Shown: piece by piece, positions 1 through 5,545 of the stretch
Numbering within the stretch: position 1 is the stretch's first letter
Layout: each line of letters opens with the position of its first letter
Assembly (NCBI GenBank): GCA_913055905.1
Contig: CAJXLB010000001.1
Span: forward strand, 921,746 to 985,745
Reading direction: 5' to 3'
Length of the DNA: 64,000 nucleotides
Source: an uncultured Winogradskyella sp.
Lineage (GTDB): Bacteria > Bacteroidota > Bacteroidia > Flavobacteriales > Flavobacteriaceae
Program-made: the position numbers and the translations under genes
The notes under the pieces: generated by a model
Database searches by the model: none
The model's input: the letters and a program-made list of their open reading frames with translations, nothing else
What the model was told of the DNA's origin: nothing

Positions 1-1
1 T

Positions 2-250
2 TATATGGAACAGAATCGTGAAGATTTGGCGAAACCAGAATTGGACCAGGCCGAAGTCATTAGTCAGTTTTTACCCGAAGCGATGAGCGAGGCCGACATA
101 GAAAAGGTGGTCGAGCAAACCATAGCAGATGTAGGTGCTAATGGCATGAAGGATATGGGTAAGGTCATGGGAATTGTAAATAAAGCATTAGCAGGTAGAG
201 CCGATGGTAAAACCATCGCTACCATAGTAAAGGCCAAATTAATGGCTTAA
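2..250 (+). CDS. GatB/YqeY-domain protein, 3' part only
   Basis: This is the C-terminal part of a YqeY-like protein. The frame is open to the left edge, so the real start lies outside the window and the Met at base 5 is internal. The visible 80 or so residues carry the family's tail: an EQNREDLAKPE segment, the FLPEAMSEADIE segment, then GMKDMGKVMG and GRADGK, which match the end of the roughly 150-residue YqeY family. YqeY shares a domain with the GatB subunit of the tRNA-dependent amidotransferase, but its own role is not settled. The family call is firm; the function is not. Confidence 0.88.
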   Translation, partial: YMEQNREDLAKPELDQAEVISQFLPEAMSEADIEKVVEQTIADVGANGMKDMGKVMGIVNKALAGRADGKTIATIVKAKLMA

Positions 251-258
251 CAGAAATA

Positions 259-317
259 GGCTGCGTAGTTCAACCTGCCTCGTCTTGCGCCGGGCAAGGC
301 GGGCTGAATAGAGCATG
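259..317 (+). pseudogene. 5' fragment of a tRNA gene split by a palindrome
   Basis: Bases 259-273 match the first 15 bases of the intact tRNA-Arg at 861 with four differences, all transitions. A 30-base palindrome (274-303) is inserted in the D-loop, and bases 305-316 resume the D-arm sequence. After that the sequence changes into the GIY-YIG reading frame instead of continuing as tRNA. It cannot make a tRNA. It looks like the left scar of the element that follows. Confidence 0.6.
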
Positions 318-318
318 A

Positions 319-612
319 ATGGTTTATTATGTCTACATATTGTTCAGTGCGAAGCACAAAAAGTCGTATGTTGGCATGACGAATGATTTGGAGAGACGTT
401 TACTGGAGCATAATTCGGGTTATTCTCCGTATACGGCAAAGTTTGGGCCCTGGGAGTTGTTGCATGCAGAGTCTTTCGAATCGGGACAAGATGCTAGACA
501 AAGAGAAAAGTATTTAAAGAGTGGTGCAGGAAGAAGATGGATGAAGAAAACTATAAAATGGCCACGTAGCTCAGCCTGCCTCGTCTTGCGCCGGGCAAGG
601 CGGGCTGAATAG
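319..612 (+). CDS. GIY-YIG nuclease family protein, copy 1
   Basis: A small single-domain GIY-YIG protein of the UPF0213/YhbQ type (97 residues). The two signature strands are YVYIL near residue 4 and YVGMT near residue 17, followed by the R of DLERRL and the H of LLEHN, and then YTAKFGPWEL. Proteins of this family are predicted to bind or cut nucleic acid; no substrate is known for this one. Its last residues (KWPRSSA and beyond) are read from the tRNA-Arg 5' half and the following palindrome, so the frame ends 10 residues later than in copy 2. The start is the ATG just after a D-arm fragment. It may be either an active copy or a passive duplicate. Confidence 0.85.
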   Translation: MVYYVYILFSAKHKKSYVGMTNDLERRLLEHNSGYSPYTAKFGPWELLHAESFESGQDARQREKYLKSGAGRRWMKKTIKWPRSSACLVLRRARRAE

Positions 613-617
613 AGCAT
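560..617 (+). pseudogene. Second split 5' fragment of tRNA-Arg
   Basis: Bases 560-574 are identical to the first 15 bases of the intact tRNA-Arg at 861. The D-loop is then split by the same palindrome (575-604) and D-arm sequence resumes at 606-617 before the next GIY-YIG frame. It is a broken tRNA made by the duplication. Confidence 0.7.
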
Positions 618-619
618 GA

Positions 620-883
620 ATGGTTTATTATGTCTACATATTGTTCAGTGCGAAGCACAAAAAGTCGTATGTTGGCATGACGAATGATTTGGAGAGACGT
701 TTACTGGAGCATAATTCGGGTTATTCTCCGTATACGGCAAAGTTTGGGCCCTGGGAGTTGTTGCATGCAGAGTCTTTCGAATCGGGACAAGATGCTAGAC
801 AAAGAGAAAAGTATTTAAAGAGTGGTGCAGGAAGAAGATGGATGAAGAAAACTATAAAATGGCCACGTAGCTCAGCTGAATAG
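620..883 (+). CDS. GIY-YIG nuclease family protein, copy 2
   Basis: The second copy of the UPF0213-type GIY-YIG protein, 87 residues. It is identical to copy 1 up to the residues read from the tRNA 5' half. Here the frame runs 23 bases into the intact tRNA-Arg gene (861-934) and stops inside its D-arm, so the final residues KWPRSSAE are encoded by tRNA sequence. Such overlap means transcription of this gene can continue directly into the tRNA. The catalytic GIY-YIG core is intact. Whether the protein acts on tRNA genes in the manner of a homing nuclease is inference. Confidence 0.85.
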   Translation: MVYYVYILFSAKHKKSYVGMTNDLERRLLEHNSGYSPYTAKFGPWELLHAESFESGQDARQREKYLKSGAGRRWMKKTIKWPRSSAE

Positions 884-934
884 AGCACTGGATTTCGGCT
901 CCAGCGGTCGTAGGTTTGAATCCTACCGTGGTCA
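861..934 (+). tRNA. tRNA-Arg (anticodon TCG)
   Basis: A full cloverleaf can be drawn: acceptor stem 861-867 with 927-933, D-stem GCTC/GAGC, anticodon stem 888-892 with 900-904 around the loop TTTCGGC (anticodon TCG), and T-stem 910-914 with 922-926. The discriminator base is A at 934 and CCA is not encoded. It should read CGA codons. Its 5' half overlaps the end of the upstream GIY-YIG gene. Confidence 0.93.
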
Positions 935-938
935 CGAA

Positions 939-1000
939 TAAATACTTCAAAAAGAAAAAACGCCAAGCTCGCTTGAGCGTTTTTTTGTTTGAAGTATTTT
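939..1000 (+). terminator. Terminator-like hairpin after the tRNA
   Basis: An inner CAAGC/GCTTG stem is extended by AAAACGC against GCGTTTT and followed by a run of seven T. An outer inverted pair, AAATACTTCAAA and TTTGAAGTATTT, brackets it. It probably ends the tRNA transcript. Confidence 0.75.
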
Positions 1001-1190
1001 CAGAGCGGAGCGCCAGGGATGCGAAGCAATCCCTGGCGCGATGCTATGACTTTGGACTTTGTGTTTCTGCACTATTTTCAGAGCGGAGCGCAAGGGATGC
1101 GAAGCAATCCAGAGCGCTGCGCTATGACTTACATCAGATTGAGTTAAGACCATTTTCAGAGCGTAGCACAAGGGTTGTGGACGAATCCTA
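996..1190 (+). repeat. 78-bp tandem repeat, three degenerate units
   Basis: A segment starting CAGAGCGGAGCG begins at 1001 and 1079 and, as CAGAGCGTAGCA, at 1157, giving a 78-base period. The first unit contains an inverted pair around GCCAGGGAT/ATCCCTGGC. A 90-residue frame across it looks like an accident. Bases 1191-1402 hold nothing I recognise except the leader of the next gene. Confidence 0.75.
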
Positions 1191-1402
1191 ATGCTTAAGG
1201 AGTTTCACATTTTACGATAACTTGTTGGACCTGGCCTGACTTCAATAGGTCGTAACTCGTTTATTTCAGTGGCACATAACCCTATACCTCACAAAATTCC
1301 CTTACCTTTAATTGAGCTATAGCTGAGATAAAAACCTCAGTGTAGCGTTTTTCACCTGTGTTGTCCATTGGAAGACAAGGCTGGCATGTTTAGCACCATA
1401 CC

Positions 1403-2134
1403 ATGAGATCCATCAATTATGTATTCTTACTCTTAGCGCTATTTGCCGAAATTATCGGGACCATTGGTGGCTTTGGGTCTTCCGTATTTTTTGTGCCGTT
1501 GGGGAACTTTTATTTCGATTTTTATTCCGTTTTGGGCTTAACCGCCATATTTCACCTCTCCAGCAACTTAAGTAAAATCGTATTGTTCAAAAAGGGGTTG
1601 GACAAAAAGCTACTCTTAAGCATTGGCATTCCCTCGGTGTTATTTGTTGTCTTGGGAGGATTACTATCAAAAGTCTTGGAAACAACATTTTTAGAAGTGT
1701 TTCTAGGGCTTTTCCTTGTGGGATTAAGCCTATTCTTTTTAATAAAGCATAAGCTGAGCATTGCAGCACATACTAAAAATGCGATTATTGGTGGGTCGTT
1801 ATCTGGATTTTCCGCTGGTTTACTCGGTACAGGTGGGGCTATTCGTGGGTTGACCATGGCTGCCTTTAATCTCGAGAAGCAGGTGTTTATTGCCACATCG
1901 GCATTTATCGATTTTATGATAGATTTCTCGCGCACCTTCGTTTATTACAATAACGGCTACATCCATGCGCACGACTTAAAATATGTGCCGTTTTTGTTAG
2001 TGATAGGGCTTTTGGGCACCTACCTAGGCAAAAAGATTTTAGCCTATATCCCACAATCGCAATTTAGAAGGTTGTCGCTGGTCTTCATCCTGATTATAGG
2101 TCTAGCTACACTCATAAAGTTAATGCTCAACTAA
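1403..2134 (+). CDS. TauE/SafE (TSUP) family membrane permease
   Basis: A 243-residue polytopic inner-membrane protein with about seven or eight hydrophobic segments. It has the TSUP family's paired glycine-rich half-repeats: the first near residues 20-30 (IGTIGGFGSS), the second near 125-145 (IIGGSLSGFSAGLLGTGGA). Members move sulfite, sulfoacetate or other organic anions; the substrate here cannot be read from the sequence. It is a single gene on the plus strand, ending before a bidirectional terminator at 2329. The ATG follows a long leader with no clear ribosome binding site, which is usual in this phylum. Confidence 0.85.
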   Translation: MRSINYVFLLLALFAEIIGTIGGFGSSVFFVPLGNFYFDFYSVLGLTAIFHLSSNLSKIVLFKKGLDKKLLLSIGIPSVLFVVLGGLLSKVLETTFLEVFLGLFLVGLSLFFLIKHKLSIAAHTKNAIIGGSLSGFSAGLLGTGGAIRGLTMAAFNLEKQVFIATSAFIDFMIDFSRTFVYYNNGYIHAHDLKYVPFLLVIGLLGTYLGKKILAYIPQSQFRRLSLVFILIIGLATLIKLMLN

Positions 2135-2328
2135 TTTGGCATTAAAGTCTTGGGAGTCTCATTTAAAAGCGCTGATATCGTTTGAGTTAGGTGTGATTTA
2201 AGGGGAGTTGGATAACCTAGTACAATTCCTAGAGGTTTCGGACTTTTTAAAAATAGATGAAACGCCTCATCCGATTCATTTTGCCAAGACTTTGGCCATA
2301 ATCCTAGATGAGTGGCTCCGTAGCCAAC

Positions 2329-2358
2329 AAAAAAGCCTCGGCATTGCGAGGCTTTTTT
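2329..2358. terminator. Bidirectional terminator
   Basis: A six-base stem GCCTCG/CGAGGC around a short loop, with six A on the left and six T on the right. It can serve the permease gene from the left and the minus-strand barrel gene from the right. Confidence 0.8.
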
Positions 2359-2383
2359 AAATATTATATAACGGATGACTTCA

Positions 2384-2956
2384 TTATAAGGCAAATACCA
2401 ATTGTAAGTGGGTTTGATAGTGGTTATTATCAAAACCGCTTTCTTCAGCATCTAAGGCAAACTTCGCTATGGTTTGTAAACGCACACCAATCGTCTGGCG
2501 TCTATTTAACCACACTTGCGCACCGCCACCTATATTGGCCGAAATATTGGTTTCATCTATCGTAAAAAATCCTACCCCTGCGTTGCCGTATAACTCGAGC
2601 CAATCCCAATCTGGAAAAATATGCTTTCTAAAATAATATTTGGCATGGGTATCAAAAGATACATAAGTTAAATCTTCTGTAAGAACGCCTTCATCAAGTC
2701 TATCACCTTCATTAAAAGCATTAATGGTAAAGGCCTGCTCTATGGAAAGTCCAGAGGTCCAGGATAATTCAATAGCGGCTGATATAGGCACATTTATAGC
2801 CCAATCTCCAATTTCGCCAACAGGAGAGCGTGTTCCTTGCGTATTAATCGCATTTAATCCAATGCTTGCAAACCATTCCTTATCATAACGCTGGGCAAAG
2901 GTTTCACTATTAAGACTAACTAAAAGAAAGACTAGAGCTAAAAAAATATTCTTCAT
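2384..2956 (-). CDS. Outer-membrane beta-barrel-like protein
   Basis: A 190-residue exported protein. Residues 1-21 form a typical signal peptide ending ETFAQ. The mature part alternates short polar and aromatic strands such as WFASIGLNAIN, THAKYYFRK, LELYGNAGVGFF and QTIGVRLQT, and ends in a hydrophobic strand LQLVFAL, as expected for a small barrel inserted by the BAM complex. No enzyme motif is seen. It lies downstream of the nucleotidyltransferase on the same strand, but an AT-rich hairpin in the 68-base gap suggests it is separately transcribed. Its function is unknown; a porin-like or structural role is only a guess. Confidence 0.7.
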   Translation of the reverse strand: MKNIFLALVFLLVSLNSETFAQRYDKEWFASIGLNAINTQGTRSPVGEIGDWAINVPISAAIELSWTSGLSIEQAFTINAFNEGDRLDEGVLTEDLTYVSFDTHAKYYFRKHIFPDWDWLELYGNAGVGFFTIDETNISANIGGGAQVWLNRRQTIGVRLQTIAKFALDAEESGFDNNHYQTHLQLVFAL

Positions 2957-2996
2957 AATTAACTAGTGTTAAATCATTTACTAAGTTTAACGGGTT

Positions 2997-3030
2997 AAAA
3001 ATAGTATTTTCTATTTAAATACTACTATTT
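2997..3030 (-). terminator. AT-rich hairpin at the end of the nucleotidyltransferase gene
   Basis: On the minus strand AAATAGTA pairs with TACTATTT and a T-run follows. The stem overlaps the stop codon at 3025. It is AT-only and so a weaker call. Confidence 0.35.
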
Positions 3031-4056
3031 ATGGCCCTTAAAAATAATTCGCGACACATTTTTTCTGTAGGAGCCGTTGGTTACAAAAAGGTTAAGTCTA
3101 GCAATGACGTCTGATACCATAAATGTATACCACCGACCAATTTGAGAAAACAGCCTGTAGTTTAGTTTCAATTTATACAAATCTTGTGTCAAAGATTTAA
3201 ATAGTGATGGTTTGGTTTTAAAGAGGTCGAAATACAGCTCCCCAAGGTAACAGAACCTTTTGTAATAGGTTGATGTTGAAAATTCACCCAAATTTATGGG
3301 ACCTTGGTTTCTTTGTATTGAAATGCAATCATAAAACGCCTTAAAACTTGCGTTTAGGAAATAATAGGCTTTGTCATTGATTTGCCAGCTCAGGGCCGCA
3401 AATTTATACATGGTACTGTCATCTAGAACGGGAAGCCCACCTTTGAGCTGCAGGTTTGTAAGAGCGTCTCTAACATTAAGTAGTTTCTGATGTTTCTTGT
3501 CGAAAAATTGGCTGTGAATCTCTATAGCGGCTAACTTCTGGTCATTGATAAGACGGTCCATGTGTCGATGTCCTTTAACCGCGTAATTAAAACCACTGAT
3601 CTTTCCGTAGCCATTTTGATGTAAAATAGAGAACGCCTTTTCCGCTGCCTCAGCTGCCACTAATATATCGATATCACCTACCATTCTTTCGGCGGGGTCA
3701 CTAAATATATTGCTGCTGATATAGGCTATGCCTTTTAGAAACACATGCGCAATGTTATGGGCACTGAGTAATTTGGAAATGTCTGCAGCTTGTCGAAGCA
3801 GTGCCTTATTCCTATTCCGATTGATAGCAGTGATTTCCTCGAGATACTCGTCCAATTCCTCAGGGAGGGTATGTAAAAGGCCTTTACGTTTAAGGTTGCA
3901 GTAAAGCGCTGGCAGCATTAAATGTCCACTCCCTTCAACAACAATAGCATCCCAATCAAAATCTGGGTGTTGGAGGATGGTTTCAAGTTCCGATGCTTTG
4001 GTCTCAGGACTCAATATCTTGGCAATTGCACGGTATGTCTCTAATCGTTGGGCCAT
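3025..4056 (-). CDS. Nucleotidyltransferase family protein (NTP_transf_5-like)
   Basis: A 343-residue cytosolic protein. The motif FLKG at residues 106-109 and GDIDILV at 127-133 fit the NTP_transf_5 branch of polymerase-beta-like nucleotidyltransferases, with D128 and D130 as likely metal ligands. The C-terminal 150 residues are helical and of unknown role. It follows the PqqD/HPr-kinase-like gene with a 28-base gap, so it is probably the third gene of a peptide-kinase-nucleotidyltransferase operon. This class of nucleotidyltransferase is known beside HPr-kinase-like genes in some RiPP (for example lasso peptide) clusters. A role in modifying the small peptide, its kinase or its product is inference. 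Confidence 0.7.
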   Translation of the reverse strand: MAQRLETYRAIAKILSPETKASELETILQHPDFDWDAIVVEGSGHLMLPALYCNLKRKGLLHTLPEELDEYLEEITAINRNRNKALLRQAADISKLLSAHNIAHVFLKGIAYISSNIFSDPAERMVGDIDILVAAEAAEKAFSILHQNGYGKISGFNYAVKGHRHMDRLINDQKLAAIEIHSQFFDKKHQKLLNVRDALTNLQLKGGLPVLDDSTMYKFAALSWQINDKAYYFLNASFKAFYDCISIQRNQGPINLGEFSTSTYYKRFCYLGELYFDLFKTKPSLFKSLTQDLYKLKLNYRLFSQIGRWYTFMVSDVIARLNLFVTNGSYRKNVSRIIFKGHK

Positions 4057-4084
4057 GAGCTATAATGGCTCAAAAATACGACTT

Positions 4085-5218
4085 TTAGGAAAGATGATTT
4101 TGCTTTTTAAAGAGTTCTGACACTGTCTCTATCATCTCCTCCATAGCACCATAAGTGAGTTTATAAAAGTTGAGTTGGCCCAGCCAATCTAAAAAGGCTT
4201 GGGCATGCTCTATTCCGGGATGCAACCAAGAATCTGGAATAATAGTTTCCAAGGCTTCCTTTATGGAAATCGCTTCCAATAGTGTTTCGCTATCAGGCGT
4301 ATAGTTGACCAAAACCAAGGTTTGGCAAGGATAATGTAACTGGTTTGGCTGTTTACAGGGCAGATATTTCAAGACGCCTTTTGCCGGATTAAAGGTGATC
4401 TCTGGCAGTGTTTTTAGCTCAGGCAAAAAAGGCTCCAACACCTTAAAGGCCTTTTCCTTTATGGAAATCGCAGCCGGATTGTAATAGATATGGCCATCGG
4501 CTTTACCTAAGGGCGAAATGTCATCAGAGACAAGGTGATAGCCATGCGCCACCAAAAGACTGCACAGCGTACTCTTACCACTGCCCGAATTACCGATAAA
4601 CATGATAGAGGATTGCCCATCCGTTATGGTAGAGCCATGTATAGTGCCTAGCCAATCCGATTCGTGTTTGTTGTGGATAAGATTAGCCACTTCCATGTGG
4701 AATTTACCTTGAATGAAATGGTAATCTGCTTTTGGCACACTACGCAGTACCATTTTATCTTGAAACAAGTTGATATGGTCTGCAGTGAGATACACATCAA
4801 AGGTGGTATCGCTGTGTTCTGTAAACGGGATTTCATAATGCGCCAAGGACGGATGCAGCGCATTTAAGACCTTTTGGTTATCCGCATGTAAGTTGAAGCA
4901 GGAATCCCCAATCTTATAGGATTTGGATAGCTGGCGGTGGCCTTCCTCAAACACCATAGTACTTAGCGGGAGAGAATCTTGATTATGGTTGCAGGCCTCA
5001 AGGTAATTGCTCAGCTGTGTGGCAATGTTTTTTGCTTCTGCCTTGGATAGCGCGTTTAACTGGTTTTGAAAGTCTGTTATTGTGTCACAGCTCAGATACG
5101 CGTCTAAAATGGCTTTAAATTCCGAGCCAACAACGCTGTAGGAATTGGATCTGGAATACCACAATACATAATAATCACCAAAATCATAGTGCAGATTAGG
5201 TGCTAAGGCATTTTTCAA
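4085..5218 (-). CDS. PqqD-like domain fused to HPr-kinase-like kinase
   Basis: A 377-residue protein with two apparent parts. Residues 10-75 have the strand-strand-helix pattern of a PqqD-like winged helix (DYYVLWYSRSNSYSVVG, then helices with spaced hydrophobics), the fold that serves as RiPP recognition element. The C-terminal part resembles the HPr kinase/PEP-carboxykinase fold: IHG near 193-195, a P-loop GNSGSGKST at 209-217 and SDD near 231-233. HPr-kinase-like enzymes in lasso peptide clusters phosphorylate a C-terminal serine of the precursor, and the adjacent 58-residue peptide ends in serine. The first codon is TTG. It lies in the same frame as the peptide gene, after the peptide's TAA and four sense codons, so translation is probably coupled. 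The kinase fold is well supported; the PqqD-like part rests on pattern only. Confidence 0.75.
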   Translation of the reverse strand: MKNALAPNLHYDFGDYYVLWYSRSNSYSVVGSEFKAILDAYLSCDTITDFQNQLNALSKAEAKNIATQLSNYLEACNHNQDSLPLSTMVFEEGHRQLSKSYKIGDSCFNLHADNQKVLNALHPSLAHYEIPFTEHSDTTFDVYLTADHINLFQDKMVLRSVPKADYHFIQGKFHMEVANLIHNKHESDWLGTIHGSTITDGQSSIMFIGNSGSGKSTLCSLLVAHGYHLVSDDISPLGKADGHIYYNPAAISIKEKAFKVLEPFLPELKTLPEITFNPAKGVLKYLPCKQPNQLHYPCQTLVLVNYTPDSETLLEAISIKEALETIIPDSWLHPGIEHAQAFLDWLGQLNFYKLTYGAMEEMIETVSELFKKQNHLS

Positions 5219-5230
5219 AATTAGCTGTAA

Positions 5231-5407
5231 TTAACTTCCTGCAAACGGATTACCTCCTGGGTCTGGCGGTTGTGTTGGAGATTGTGCTTGCGACTTTTGG
5301 GGATTTAAAATCACAAAAGTACCAATCGCCGTTAGGGCAGCGTATTTCCCCATTTTTTGTAGGGCCTCCTTCCGTGTGATTTTATCGTTGGGGGTATTTT
5401 TTTTCAT
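5231..5407 (-). CDS. 58-residue leader-like peptide, candidate modified precursor
   Basis: A short gene with an ATG at 5405-5407 and TAA at 5231-5233. The product has a charged N-terminus (MKKNTPNDKITRKEALQKMG), a hydrophobic stretch near residues 22-34 (YAALTAIGTFVIL), a likely signal peptidase site after SQA near residue 41, and a short tail rich in Pro, Gln and Gly that ends FAGS. It looks like a secreted microprotein or a precursor peptide with a removable leader. The kinase-like gene starts 12 bases after its stop, in the same frame. A terminal Ser next to a kinase of the HPr type is suggestive. No database match could be checked, so modification and secretion are hypotheses. Confidence 0.65.
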   Translation of the reverse strand: MKKNTPNDKITRKEALQKMGKYAALTAIGTFVILNPQKSQAQSPTQPPDPGGNPFAGS

Positions 5408-5429
5408 AGTTCTAGGTTGAACAACAGAC

Positions 5430-5437
5430 CAAAAATA
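5430..5437 (-). promoter_or_regulatory. Promoter -7 box for the peptide operon
   Basis: TATTTTTG on the minus strand fits the Bacteroidota -7 consensus TAnnTTTG and lies 22 bases ahead of the ATG. No clear -33 TTG was found at the usual spacing. Confidence 0.4.
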
Positions 5438-5489
5438 ATAAAATATTTTATATGGTGCGTTTTATTTTAAAAGGTTTACAATTTATAAA

Positions 5490-5534
5490 CATAAGGCTAA
5501 GGGTTCTGTTTGCGTTTTACGTCTTAGCCTTATG
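5490..5534 (-). terminator. Inverted repeat downstream of a T9SS gene
   Basis: A perfect 12-base inverted pair, CATAAGGCTAAG and CTTAGCCTTATG, with a 21-base loop, just after the stop of the gene at 5546. It lacks a strong T-run, so it may be a terminator or an mRNA end stabiliser. Confidence 0.45.
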
Positions 5535-5545
5535 CTGTAAAGGGT

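Larger units (their letters stand above)
274..875 (+). repeat. Tandem duplication of a 301-bp GIY-YIG/tRNA unit
   Basis: Two head-to-tail copies, 274-574 and 575-875, appear identical by eye. Each unit contains a 30-base GC-rich palindrome, a piece of tRNA D-arm, a GIY-YIG reading frame and the first 15 bases of a tRNA-Arg gene. The second copy runs into the intact tRNA-Arg. The near identity points to a recent duplication. Confidence 0.9.

Noticed and set aside
916-1191. 91-codon frame across the 78-bp repeats
   Set aside because: It starts inside the tRNA and its product merely mirrors the tandem repeat and terminator.
2131-2451. 106-codon minus-strand frame downstream of the permease
   Set aside because: It crosses the bidirectional terminator and overlaps the end of the barrel gene; composition and lack of motifs argue against a gene.
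4085-5407. A standard lasso peptide cluster
   Set aside because: No asparagine-synthase-like cyclase, transglutaminase-like protease or ABC transporter lies near, so only a broader peptide-modification hypothesis is kept.
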